Source: Steromphala cineraria
Taxonomy: Eukaryota; Mollusca; Gastropoda; Trochida; Trochidae
DNA: 64,000 nucleotides
Direction: 5' to 3'
NCBI GenBank assembly: GCA_916613615.1
Contig: OU744720.1
Span: 77,837,338-77,901,337, forward strand
The notes under the pieces were generated by a model. It saw only the letters and a list, made by a program, of their open reading frames with translations. It did no database searches and was not told the origin of the DNA. Of the stretch, positions 8,896-21,745 are shown one piece after another (the first letter of the stretch is position 1; the number at the start of each line of letters is the position of its first letter). The translations under genes were made by a program, and so were the position numbers.

Positions 8896-11800
8896 CTCAG
8901 TATTTAGTACATTCTCATAAGAATAATAACAATTGAATGAAATATTCTTGATTACGGCGGGGGACATGGTCACGTTTGTGACATTTACTTGTTCATATTG
9001 TGATAAGTTCAGCTAAAATTTTGTGTCATTCATTTTACAGTCATCATATCATACTTATCAACCTTTATATTATTTTGAAATATTTAAGTAATATACTATC
9101 TTAAGATAATAAACAAATAAGCGAATTTTAATGTGATGGATAAGCGTTATTAACATCTCAAAAAAAGTAGGCAAATTTCACATATCCAAAAGACTTTATG
9201 TCAGAATCACGTCTGAAACTGTAACACATTGTCGTATTTTTCAAAGTAAGGTATGTTAGGAGGTTAATTTCCTTTAAAAGTACTAGATACATCAAACAGG
9301 TACTCACGAGCGGACTCACGATAGAGACATGTTGATCATTGCTTAGGGCGATGAACTCGGTTGTCTTCAGAAGACCCTACAATGTTAATGTGTGTGATAG
9401 AACCCAAAAGCTATCCTTCTCCCAGTGGGATTCCCTCTAGTAGTTTGTGTTGCAATAAAATATCCACATATTGTTATCACGTCATTCAAAATGTAACTTG
9501 TTCTTATGCACTTGTCAAACATCCTATTTTAGCATTTTTCATTTGGTTTCCTGAATACATTAGGAAAATATAACTGCATGATGAGCATACTCTGAATAAT
9601 TAATTTAAACATATTTAAGCAGTGAATGTATTTAATATGTTGATTTGAAAGAAAAATGTTACTTCAACTTAGTATCTAGATGTTATGCACAAATTAAAAG
9701 CAGGATTGCATTTGTTAGTTATCAGCACCTCATTTTAAGTTAATCCGTTCAAAACGCTAAACTGTATCATCGTTGATAACTGTATTACAATTCGCAGATA
9801 TAAAGCTTTCACATTAGCCTTCAAGCAAGCCATTATTTCTAAGTGGTTCCAAATTTAATATTATTAATTCTGTTATTTGTGCGAAGATTGTTGTTGACAT
9901 TTTAAAAAATTCATATCAGGACACATTTAACGTTACCGATAAGAGGTGATTGGCAATCTGAGGGAAGAATGCCTGGAATGCATGCATCAAGAAACGTGAA
10001 TTGAAAGTATGTTTTAAACAGACAAAGGTATCTTTGCTCATCCTACACCTTCAGTTAGGTATTAAAGCAGGGTTCATGCATTCCCTGCGCATATGAGGAT
10101 TCGAAATTGTTTTTGCTTTTCTACCAAAGAAGATACTCTATTCAGATTTTACCCTCTCATATATTATCGGAAATATCAACTCAAGAAAACTAATCTATCT
10201 AGTGTCCTGTCAGATATACTCCAGACTAAAAAGCCAATATCATCCCTGAAGCTGCGATTATCAATCTCAAGTTAACGTTTTCTAAATTCTCCAATCATGG
10301 CAGATGATGAAATCATAAGATGTGTAGTTACTTTCGTACCATGAAAACCCGGTGTGTCATCATTTCAAAACTGCCCATTGTAAAGAAAAGATTCAAAAGT
10401 CAAATCTTCACCTTACATTAAATCTGCATCGAATCTTTGCAAAGAGTCTAACACGTCACACTAACTGTTTTTGATATATAGAGCACGAGAACATAACAAC
10501 ATGCCGACCTTTGCTTGATACGATCCATGACGTCACTTAAAGATAACGTTTGCGATGGTCTAACGTAACAGATTTTAGCCTTTATGCTGTGATGAAAACA
10601 ATTTATTTTGTGTTTATGGGTTGTCCAAACTTGTCCCAACCTTTCTGTATTTCCGTAATGAGTAAGCAATAGAAATGAAGAAACAATTGATATTCCTGTA
10701 ACAGGTGTTTGTTGCTCTTTTTTTGTCAATTTTCAGAGTGGATTCATGATAATTTAATATTATTTTGATATGCCATTACCCGCCTTTTAGATGGTTATTT
10801 AAGGGGTTAACCAAGAGTCATAACGGACAGGTTTAAAACTTTTGCGTCACAGGAACCTGCAAGAACCAAGGTCACGTGAATTTGACCTCATTGCAATTTT
10901 CACAAAAATGCTTGCAAGTTGTTCAATTTTTAAGCAAAATAGTTTAGGTTTGGATTTTGTCATTTCGAACTCAACTGACAGCAGTCATAAAATAGAGTTT
11001 TCGCCATTTAATTTTTAGAATTTGAGAGTTTCTTTTGGACTTCAGTTAATATATTCTGTCATAAGTAATCGGAAATATAAAACACAGAAAATGACAATGT
11101 CAGCATCCTACCAATTCGCTAGAATCTCTCCTATTGCTCATGTTACAGTCCTTAATTTTCTTAATTTGTTAATAATAAATACTATTCAAACATAAATCCA
11201 TTGAAAATCTTTGGATTCTTTGAAGTCTTTGGATGCAATTAGGATATGAATTTAATTAATATTATAAAAACATCCTTCTTGAAATAAAATCATGAACTTT
11301 AGATTTCATTGTTTAAATTGATAGAGTGTTTGCTTCACCGTGATAATGCAAAGGTCTGTGTCACGTCCAATCAACATTTTATTGTAAAACATGGTAACTA
11401 TTTTAGGATCCTAAAAGCAAAAGCTGTCTCCTTGGCCATTATTGAACTGGTTTATTACTGTATGACATGAAGATCATAGATCATCCAGGCACAAATGTCA
11501 TTTCCCACACTTTTTGGTTTCCATGTTATTTCTAAATATTCAAACTATAGAATGGTTGCTTGCTAACTAAGTTTATTTTTTTACAATATGGAGAGGTATT
11601 TTTTCATAATTCCCATACCTCTCCTTTCATTTGTTTGCAAGGAATAGGTTCCACTTAATACAAGACAGACAATGGACAATCACATTGATATTATTCATAG
11701 GTTTGCTTTCATCTTTAGTTCTGATAGGATATAAAGCTGACCATGAAAGGAAATATGGACGACATTCCATCTGTATGTAAATCAGAAAATCGCAGTTATA

Positions 11801-14800
11801 ACTCTCTTTCTTTCTCACACAAAATAACTATATCTGAGAAAATCCCGTGGGGTATTGACTCCATTGAAGTTTGAATTTTTTCCCGACTTTCAGAATGAAA
11901 TGTACATCCTTTAATGCAATCTTCCCGCAATACTTCCATCAGTAGTATTTCAGTTATTTTTTCATTCTTAGATGTCGAGGGAGATCAGGAGTGGTCATGG
12001 ACTCGCATAGATTAGCTGAAATTGATGAATTCATAAATATATCAAATATGAATATATTTATAAATTCATATTCATTCATGAATTATATACCTATAATTAC
12101 TATACTTTAAAAAGATACAATTTGAACAACATAAATTTGAAAAGATTAAAATTATTTTTTTTAAATGATTTTATTATAAATTCAAAGACAGCTATATATT
12201 TATTTACGCATCGAAATCCTTGTATTGTTTATTATAATATTAGTGAAATGAATTGTTGATTATGTTCATATGATTTAAAACAAACCTAGCCAATAATGCA
12301 ATGTAAGTCACGATATATGATGTTTAATTTGCGAGCCACTGCCAAATCACCCTATTGAGAAGATCAAATTGTTAAATATCTATGAAACATGATGTCTCAG
12401 TGGGGCAAATTCTAATTATGAGCAGGTCATAACAATAAATTTGCTTACATTGCAAATATTCACTTTCTGTTAACGAGGCGAGGGAGATTTCCCTTAGAAC
12501 AATCATATATGAATTTTACGTTACCCATGCAGAAGGATGTAACGCTCGAACATGTACTTCAATATAAATGCCATGTTATAAGAACAGTAAGATTTTCTAG
12601 AAAACTTATTTCAATATTATGAACATCACTCATTCCGGAGCGTTTGCCTACTCCTTCATCGTACGTTTTCAATAGGTTGTGCTGGTCTAGTGTCTGTCAC
12701 CGCTAGATGACACTCACAGAATTGTATTGAGCCCAGGAGTATATGTTCATACATCAAACCTCAATTCCATTTGTTTAAGAGTTATCAAATGCAAAACTAT
12801 ATTTGAAAAATACTGAATGATAGCATTGATGATTACAAGAAGAATTGACATCTATTTTTTTAACAAGACGGTTTCCAATAAAAAGATTAAACAACCAATG
12901 CTCTTATTTATAAAGCATGATTATGAACTTTTTGCATATGTTAATGCTTATGAAAATCATTTGGAGGATAACCAGTGTAGGTCACAATACTGATAAATCT
13001 GTACGATTATCTGTTCAGTGTCCTATATGTTATATTACATTACGGCTTGTCTCTGCGTTCTATAAATTAAGAGACAATAAATTACCATTAGTTTGGTTCT
13101 GTAGCGCTTCAAAACAACAGATAGTTCATTACTAAACGTACTGATCTTTGACCTTTGAGTCAACATTGAAATAGTTCCTCTTCACATCTTTCAAAAAATT
13201 GAAGCTACAGGTTAAGCAAAAATTGGACCATGTGACGTTCTCTAAATTAATATCTTCCAACATTTATAAATATGTAAATATTACTATTTTTCATAAGGGA
13301 GAAACTCACTTTCTGGTCCGTCCCTGGAAATCGCTTTTACTATATATAAGGTAACGTAGTTAAATATCTGTTCTTGACACTTAATGTTGATTTTAAACAT
13401 GTCTTACGAAACAAAGAGAAGAAAAGGATTATTGATTTCTGGCATTCCTTTATTAAGCAATAAAATGCATTTAGTGTATGTCAAGATGATCCATGTCGTT
13501 TAATTGATAGATAAATCATTGAAACAAGTTGAATTTCGAACAGGATGAGTTTCATCTTGTATCCTTTGCTATAAGATCTTTATCATGTTCACCTTTCCTA
13601 CTAACTTTAAGTCGGTATTTACCAAAGAAATATTATGAAATCGACACAATATTAAGGATTAACAATCTAATTTGTGTGAATGAATTCAATGAATTTAAAC
13701 TTTTCACAAATTTGTAAAGGGTATGCTCTGGTATGATTTTGCTTATAAATGATATTAATCAAATAAGTACAATAGAATCACAACTTGAATTGAACAAAAC
13801 GGCAAGCTTAAAAATATGTTACATAAAGAGGATATCAGCAAGCGCCTTTCTAGGGGACCAGTCACAGTTTCCATATTGAAGGATTATCAACGATACGCCA
13901 TAAATATCCCTTTTTGGATATTATTGAAACCTGAGTGACAACCTCATCTTATGCTCCTTACAACCTGGGATATATTCAGCTGATGATGTTCCACGTTTTC
14001 GCTGTTTGAGAATCTCTATGCTTGATATGTTTATATTTTTCTCTCTGAAACTTAATCTCAAGGAATATTTCATTAATCTTGATAAGCATTTCATAAAAAA
14101 ACAAAAGTAACATTTTTGTATTCTACTGAAAATAATCTTCTGGCGTTGAGAAAGTGATGATGCTCAATGTTTTTATTTGCAAATAGTAACAAATCGAAAC
14201 TGTTATTGATGCATTTCCATGTCTGATTTTTCAACCTTACATACAATCTTCTTTTTTGGGGGTTACATTTTTTGTTTTCTTCATACAAGTTTGCATACCT
14301 TCTAATTTTCCCTCAAAACATCAAAGAAGATGATGAGGATGGATGATAGTTACAAGTAAATCCTTGTAAAGCTCAAGTTATTAATGAAATTAGCTTTGAT
14401 GGAGATGCATTGAAGCCAGGGGATACACTGATTTTATCCAAATTAGAAACTGATTTCGTAAAACCACTTTTCTTACAACGCCTTGGATTATGGCTTATTC
14501 AAATTTTAAAATGTAAATCCTGGAATTTTTAAGGATTAATTTCACAAAGCTTACTGCATCAAAGTATTTAGAACCACTTCATGTCCCATTGAAAAATAGG
14601 TAAATCATTTACTGGAAGGTCTAAATAATTCAGTTTGTTCTCTATATGTGAGTAGGAACACATACAAAACATGTGTGTCAAATCTTTGCATTTAAGTTAT
14701 GTTTATATGTAACGACGTCATGTTGCCTTGCGCCGTTCTAGATGTTTAATGTATTCCTGAAAGGGCCAGTTCTCTTGGGGTAGTGTTTGTGGAACCAAAA

Positions 14801-16393
14801 TACAAATTACTTCCCTGATTATACTTATATATTATTTTTATTTCACACTTATTTTCAACTATGTTAGTGAGGGTAACATTTTAGTTTTTAATGTAATTTG
14901 AAGATCGACCTTTTGTCAAACTCTATCTTGCATTTCAGTAATCGGTATTCATTGATATGGTTTTGTCTGTAATAGATATATGTTGTTTTTGTAATACATT
15001 ATTGTTTTCCGTAATTTAATGTAAACCCATTGCGTCTGAGGAACAAGTATGGTGTAACTTGTGTGAGTGTTAGTGAAAACTGTTTCACTGTTAGATTTGG
15101 TCTTGTTTTGAGAATATTTAACTATAGACCCTGCGCGTGTTTTATGAGCTAACGATGATTGGCATGTGAAATGATTCACTAATATAGGTGTTTGGTTTTA
15201 TATTTCCTACTTACAATTACTGAACATACATGTACGTAAAACTTATGAATAAAGGTTTTCACAACTTAATATAGTGCCGTTTTAAACATGAGTATGAAAA
15301 AGCAATAGGCAAACTTTCAGCTTGTCTAAATTGACACAATGAAAAATTGTCAGGAAATGTTTGACAATATCTTCATGAATTTGTCTTCACGTGCACATAA
15401 CCAAAACTCCTAATTGGAAAGAATAAAATTGTTGGTCAACTAACACTGTCAATTTGTAACCATTTGTAACCTCAAGATACGATTTTCCCAACAAGGTTTT
15501 AACCACGCCAGTTTTTATTATTGGTTTAATCAATCCACAATTCAAGTTAGGTGCTCTCATCAGTAATGGAGCACTGTAGCAGCATATGTTAGATGGTTTT
15601 TCAAGTTTATATGAAGCAGGCTATAGATCTTATATATAACAGGTGAATAATAATGATAAGGTTTAAAACCGCCAGTGGTAAAGACTTGCATGAGAATTGT
15701 GTAAGACGTTAACATTTTTTCTCGAATTATTTCACCTTCTTTGAAAGCAATATTTTGACTTTTGAATTTCTCGTGGTTCTAAAAAATCTATTTCTGAAAG
15801 TATAAACTCATCTAAATTTATAAAAAGATTATAAAAGCATATGTTTTCATTAACAATAAACAAGAGTGACAGATGTACTGACTTTCTGTAAATCGGAGTG
15901 TGTTTATATAGATAGGATGGATGACGATTTATTTAGATAAGAATTAAAAATTCTTTAATATCTGGACTTATGCAAAATGTTTTGATGAAACTATTTACTA
16001 ACTGAGCTTATTGAAAATAAGCTACTTTCAAATGATTTAAGAATATTTTCATGATAATTAAGGTAACTATTGGGAAGACATGTCTAACAGTTATCAAAGT
16101 CAATAAAGTAATAACTAATAATGACAATCTACGCAAAATTAAAGGCAAGGATCAGGCTCAATGTATTATGATCATATTTTGTTCATGGGCTCTATACATA
16201 ATATGTTACTTAAATATTAGAGGAGGCGTTATATCCAAAGTGGTGAATTATACTGAGTTAGAGTTGTCCTACTTTGTAACATTGGCAACAAATCTGTTGA
16301 AAACAACATCGCATACTGTATGTATGACGCATTGAATAAAAATTCGGCAGTTGTGTCGTAGTTCTCTCCCACTCAACAGTTATCTTATATTAT
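8896..16393. other. AT-rich stretch without a recognised gene
   Basis: Only short stop-bounded frames of at most 93 codons lie here, with no domain signature, paired splice signals or tandem array. One small hairpin, GGAGAGGTAT with ATACCTCTCC (11590-11624), and a palindromic AT tract near 12020-12090 were seen. Confidence 0.5.
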
Positions 16394-16532
16394 AGGGACA
16401 ATAGCACGTTTTTTGAAAATTGTATATTTTAAAACTTTCACTGATAATTGTACGTTATGCTTAATGTATTATTTAGATATTGTAAAAATCTCATTACACA
16501 AACCATTTCACCTAAAACGTGCTACAGCCCCT
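16394..16532 (+). mobile_element. TTAA-flanked MITE, short copy
   Basis: It begins GGGACAATAGCACG and ends CGTGCTACAGCCCCT followed by TTAA (16533-16536). Its interior matches only the first part of the full ~356-bp family member, so it is an internally deleted copy of about 139 bp. The left TTAA has decayed. Confidence 0.7.
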
Positions 16533-16768
16533 TTAAAGCATGTGAAGTGAGGCTTAAACAACAAGAAACCTCATTATTTTTCCCATGTTAATTGGTAAAT
16601 ATGTACAGAAAACATTGTCAACTTCAAAAAACACAAAAAAACGTTTTCATCGGTCCTCTAATAACAAAGATATCGCCCTTCAAAGTGCGCACATTTTAGG
16701 CTTCTCAATTTGACAGTCTGAAAAGGGATTCTACCGGATGAACGATATTGCCTTTACTGCGCATGCAT

Positions 16769-16801
16769 GTTATGATTGGCTGAGAGAAGTTTTACAGACT
16801 G
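16769..16801 (+). repeat. 33-bp dispersed repeat, copy 1
   Basis: Identical to 18846-18878 (starts GTTATGATTGGCTGAG, ends TTTACAGACTG). The surrounding bases do not match, so this is a core of a dispersed repeat flanking the LINE 3' end. Confidence 0.8.
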
Positions 16802-17801
16802 TGTATTATTACATCATATACAGAACGGAAATGGGCCTAATCAATGTAGATATAACAGACAATGGTGGTAAATAAACAGAATAAACATGTTTTAGCACGA
16901 TTTAGAAGCTTCATCTGTCCGGCAATAAAACAGAGTAGTAATTAAACAGTTATGGCACATCTTAACTGATTGTGTAATTACAGGCCTAGGGAGTCGCGCT
17001 TGGGATATTTCACACTCTTTGACAATGTTGTTACAAGAATTAGGGGATGTTGTTTTAGAGATCAAGCATGTCTGCCCATCTATGACACGCCCAGTTGTCA
17101 AAGCACTAGTCATCCATTGGTCAACAATAAGACAAACTAGATCCAATCAAAAATTAAACATTTAGAATTTGTCATATGCATTGCATCTGTCTTGAGATGA
17201 ACACATTCAGTACAGACACATGAGATGGAGTATTTTGCGTTTACATTGACTTCAATAAGGTAGGCTTTGTTCACATGATATGACATGTAAACTAAACTTT
17301 GTGCATTCAAACTTATATGTATACATATTTGTTATTTCAGGCAGTTTTTGCGTTAGAAGTTTACAAATATTTAAAATAACATTATCTCAAACAAAGATAT
17401 AGAATGGTATTTATTTTACGCTGATGAGTTGTCTCTTTGTAAACTAACATTGTTTCTTTATTTGATTGAGAAACGCTCAAGACATGATGAAACATGGTGT
17501 CAAAAGGTGTATCAAATTGTATTGCGAACGTAATACAATTTCATGACATGATGCCTCAATGACACACTCTTTCCGAATATTTCGTAGTGTGTATATAGCA
17601 AAACCTCATTCAGATTATATAAAATTACTTCAGGATTATTCATAAGTTCCTTAAAACATTTCACTAACTTGTTTAATTTGTCTTCAATTTTATCTGGCCA
17701 CTCATCACAAAATGTTAACTTAGAACTACTAAATTCAAAACATAACTATACCGTAATATCTAAGAGATTTTCAAAACACGATTGAATATTGAGATTTTGC
17801 C
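16802..17801. other. No recognised gene; possible LINE upstream part
   Basis: Short frames only. The last few hundred bases may belong to the 5'-truncated LINE that becomes recognisable at 17802, but no protein motif could be read there. Confidence 0.35.
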
Positions 17802-18323
17802 TTGATGAAATATCCTTATGTTTATACCATTAATGAAGATATAACCTTAGCATTTAATTGGTTTTTGAAAGAATTTCTTCTAAGAATCAGTGACTGTCAC
17901 AAACAATTAATATTCTCTGAGATGCATAACTGTTCTTCAATGGATCTTTATTCAAGTATCAAAACTGTGTTTTGTATGGAACCTTATTTATCATTTGTGA
18001 AATCTAAAGATGCAAGGCGCAGATTGACAATGTTACGCATCGGTGCACTTCCAATATACAAGAATACTGGTAGATTTGATGGACTTCCAAGGCACCAAAG
18101 GCGTTGTTATATTTGTAGTGATAACGTTGTAGAAAATGAGTTTCATTTTCTATTCGAATATAAAGTCTATCATGATTTGCGCTGCAAATATTTCAAGGCA
18201 CTTCCAAATCACATTGATCAACATTACTTTTTAAATATTCTACAATGTACTTATTATTCTGTAACAACAAGCTGTTCTAATTATATAAAAGAAGCACTGT
18301 CACTCCGAACTCTGTACACCTGA
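17802..18323 (+). pseudogene. 5'-truncated LINE: C-terminal end of a reverse-transcriptase ORF
   Basis: The 173-residue frame matches the C-terminal tail of non-LTR retrotransposon ORF2 proteins: RLTMLRIGALPIYKNTGRF, then RCYICSDNVVENEFHFLFE, then a final helix ending KEALSLRTLYT. The CxxC...H pattern is there, but the usual fourth ligand Cys after FLFE appears as Tyr (FEYKVY). The reverse-transcriptase and endonuclease domains are missing, as in ordinary 5'-truncated insertions. The ATG at 17802 is internal, so this is a dead copy although its surviving frame is open. Confidence 0.8.
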
Positions 18324-18397
18324 CTGACAATTGCTGTTTATTTTGTATTGTACGTGGGCCTAAGGCCTTTTTGCGAAATAAACTTGATTGATTGAAT
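18324..18397 (+). other. LINE 3' UTR and tail
   Basis: After the stop comes GGGCCTAAGGCC, then AATAAA (18377-18382), then a TTGATTGATTGAATT tail in place of poly(A). The short repeat tail marks the 3' end of the insertion. Confidence 0.7.
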
Positions 18398-20009
18398 TGC
18401 TTTGTTGTATGTTTTCGAAAATCGTTGTTTCAATACTGTCACTGTATATGATATGTGTACTGATCTGTCCATGTTTACGTTACGTCACTATTTTGTTAGG
18501 GAGCGGCATAAATATAAACATATACCCCGTTTCTTTTTTAAAAATAGATATGCGAAACATAGTTCTATGACAGGGCTATGACATACCATGTAGTCTCATT
18601 GATGAATTGACTTTAGATCCCTCTGTAGAAGCCGTGATTAAGCTATCAACAGTCAAAAAGATTCAACCAAAATTAGTAAATGTCTTCATTATATGTCTCA
18701 CTAACTAACAGTCATACTGGAAAGTTGTTTTCTTTGTTTGTATAGTAATTATACGCCAAGTAAGTAAGTGACCGCTTGACTCAATACTGTAAACAATAGC
18801 AATAGCCTGACCAGTTTGGCGAGAAAGGGCGATGTGATGTGGCAGGTTATGATTGGCTGAGAGAAGTTTTACAGACTGAAAATATGATGTTTGTTTTCAA
18901 AGTCATTAAATGACTATTTTGCGCATGTTTTTGAACAAACAAAATATCAATGTTATCTCAAGATATCTTTCTGTATCCATTTCTGCATTGTGTACCCCCT
19001 CGGGGTTACATGTTGTTTAATCAGGAGGAGGGACCTATGTTATATCAACTACGCAATTCTACGATAAGCAAGGTAAAACTTATGTCCCAAGCAGGCAAAC
19101 GTTTATATGTTAATGACTGTTTGTCTTGGGTCTTATACATTTTTTATAACATGATATTTTTTGTGCCTAGAAATAATTCAAATCGAAAAGGATATATATT
19201 CTAGAAAATGCAAATTATAGGGGGAAAATATCTAATATACATTACGAAGGAATTCATCTTAATGTCGTCTTGATAATTTTTTTACATAGCTTTAATAATA
19301 AATTTGAAGCAGTTAATAAATAAAATTTACTCTTAACAGTTGGCTTGTTTGATTAACAACCGTGCTGAGACATGTTCAATCTGGCACGTGAAATGCGCGT
19401 AATGTGTTAACAAAATGAATTAATGTTTGGATGCAGAGTTTTCTAATGATCAAGCAGTGATGAGTGAACTCATAATATTGTGTAAAACACATTTAATGGA
19501 TCAGTAATAATTTGGTGAAAGTTTCTTCAACAATCATGGCCTGATTAATTCTCCAACATAAAAATTAAGAAATCCAAGGCAAGTGATTAGGGAAAACCTC
19601 TGAAAGATGAACAACACCTAAGTCCCAAGAATAACCATCGTTGAATCAGAGGGTATGTTATATTGGGCCCAGAGCCCAAACGCAATGACATATGAACGTG
19701 ACTATATCAGACCAACGCACATGCTGTCTTCATGTGATATAACGGATCATGCGTACTGTAAAGTCAGCGTGTTGGTTTGCAAACATGCAGCATATTATAT
19801 ACTTGAAATCAAAGGGGTTCAACTGTTCTGTTGACAGCAACTCACTGACACATGTACATGTGGTGAATGCTGCAAGGAAGATATTCTAAAGTATCAGAAC
19901 GATTAGCAAAGGGAAATACAGGGGAAATAATAACAAATATCCTTGTAAGAAGACATCTGTTTGGTAAATGGAATTTGATCTATGTCCCTTGGGACTCATC
20001 ATATCTACA
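18398..20009. other. No recognised gene; one dispersed repeat
   Basis: Holds the second 33-bp repeat copy at 18846-18878 and the palindrome TTGGGCCCAGAGCCCAA near 19660. No coding region is supported. Confidence 0.4.
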
Positions 20010-20085
20010 ACATACATACATACATACATACAAATACTTATATAGCGCTAAAACCAGAATACTGCCCTGAAGCGCTGCATATGCC
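20010..20085 (-). repeat. SINE- or LINE-like 3' tail with a CATA microsatellite
   Basis: On the minus strand it reads GCAGCGCTTCAGGGCAG, then TTAGCGCTATATAAGTA, then a (GTAT)n run. Such GCGCTATATAA ends followed by a simple repeat are common 3' tails of invertebrate SINEs. The head was not found. Confidence 0.45.
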
Positions 20086-20430
20086 CTTAGACAATATACA
20101 ACGTATACTCTATTGACTTTTAAGCAACCGTGTCTTTAATTTCCTTTTTAATGAGATATGAAATATTTTAAGCACAAAACAAAAATATTCAAATTATGCT
20201 TGTGTTTGATAGCAACAATCAAAGTAATAAGTAATCGGAATGAGCCCATTGGAAAATTTCAAATAATGGTGATAATTTGTTGTGCCAAGATATAATTTAA
20301 ATCAAAAAGGATTTATATTAAGTTTAATATAATGATCATATCATAATTAAACAAAACAATATCAAAATAATTATCTGTTTCATAGTTTTCGAACACCTTT
20401 AATGTAATTGTATTTGATAGATGTAATTTC

Positions 20431-20661
20431 GTATATACATATAAACACTGATATAGATTTTAACAGAAATTATAGCTCGCTTATCCCATTATATATCAAT
20501 TTGATGGGTGATTTATTGTATATACACACAGATATAGACTTTAACAGTAATTTTAGTTCAACGATCCCATTATATATTAATTTGATTGCTGCTGTATTGT
20601 ATATAAACACTGATATAGATTCTAGCAGGTAAATAGCTCGCCGATCCCAATATCAGAGAAG
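20431..20661 (+). promoter_or_regulatory. Three tandem 81-bp promoter repeats
   Basis: Copies anchored on ATATAAACACTGATATAG start at 20439, 20520 (ATATACACACAGATATAG) and 20601. Each runs about 81 bp and includes a GATCCCA or TATCCCA block. Only the third leads directly into the start codon of the secreted coiled-coil gene, at ATG 20662. The repeats are diverged by about 15-25 percent, so the amplification is not new. Confidence 0.75.
20600..20607 (+). promoter_or_regulatory. TATA box of the secreted coiled-coil gene
   Basis: TATATAAA lies 62 bases before the ATG, which puts a start site near 20630 and gives a 5' UTR of about 30 nt. It sits in the third promoter repeat; the first two repeats carry similar but diverged boxes. 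Confidence 0.6.
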
Positions 20662-20718
20662 ATGATGATCCGCTCTATCGCCTTATTGCTGCTCTGTTTA
20701 GCCCTTTCCTGGGGCAAG
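20662..20718 (+). CDS. Exon 1: signal peptide
   Basis: Nineteen codons, ending AAG before the donor GTAAGTG. The start is the first of two adjacent ATGs; the hydrophobic core is IALLLLCLAL. Confidence 0.85.
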
Positions 20719-21711
20719 GTAAGTGATGGGTGTGTTGAAGGATGTTTAATGTATATGGGATATGAATGATATGCTCTTCATACTGTTCAAAGCATATCTT
20801 ATTCATATCAACATTCTATACCCCCAAAATCCAGCTACCCCTCTAATGATTGAATGTAAGCTTTTGACCCAACCCTTTTGCCATCACCAACTCGCGCACT
20901 AAGCTTACGAGGTAGCCATGCACAGCTGGGTGAACTAGGACACATTGTCACAGTATTGTGTCCATACTGAGTATACTGCACGCATCCTGCTACATCAGCG
21001 TATATGTCTCCTCTAATGCTACAACCTATCCCCTGATATCCTCCTAAAGTCTTCTGTCGTATCGCTGACGGGTGGTTACTCAGCGCTATTTATAGCCTGT
21101 CTGTTTTCAGTCAAACTATTTCGAACTCCATACACTGTTGTCTAGTGATGTCGCACGTGGAAATCTAAGAGCACGCGAATTGGAGCTTAGTGGGAGACTG
21201 CAATGAGAAACAGATTTATTATCTAATAGCACTCCTATTCGTTAATTTGAATTACGAGGTCAGCATGGCTACAAAGCTAAGAAACTAGTTTGCTGCTATC
21301 GGTGAAAGGGCATCATTTGATTGGCTTGCTATATATAGCGATACGACAGAAGACTATATGAGGATTTCAGGGGATAGGTTGTAGCATTAGCGGAGACATA
21401 GCGTAAATATACGCTGATGTAGCAGGATGTACTGCACGTTGCCGTAACGTTTCATGTGGTCACCATTACAGAAGGTCATTTACCAAGGGGTTTGTGGTTC
21501 CTTATAGAGCTCAAGGCTGTGCACTGAACACTAAGGGTCGTGACAACACTGAAAGACTCCGCACACATGATGTTAGTTTGAACAAGTCATATTGTCTAAT
21601 GTCTTTCACTACAGGAGTTTAGATTTATTGTACGTTAACAAAGTGAACAATTGAACAAATCAAACAGCTTACACATCCATTTTAAATACACTCAACCAAA
21701 AAGTTGCATTG

Positions 21712-21745
<34 letters not shown>

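Noticed and set aside
20408..20632. 74-codon ORF with 27-residue repeats
   Set aside because: It arises because the promoter repeat is 81 bp long; it overlaps the TATA box and ends just before the gene's ATG.
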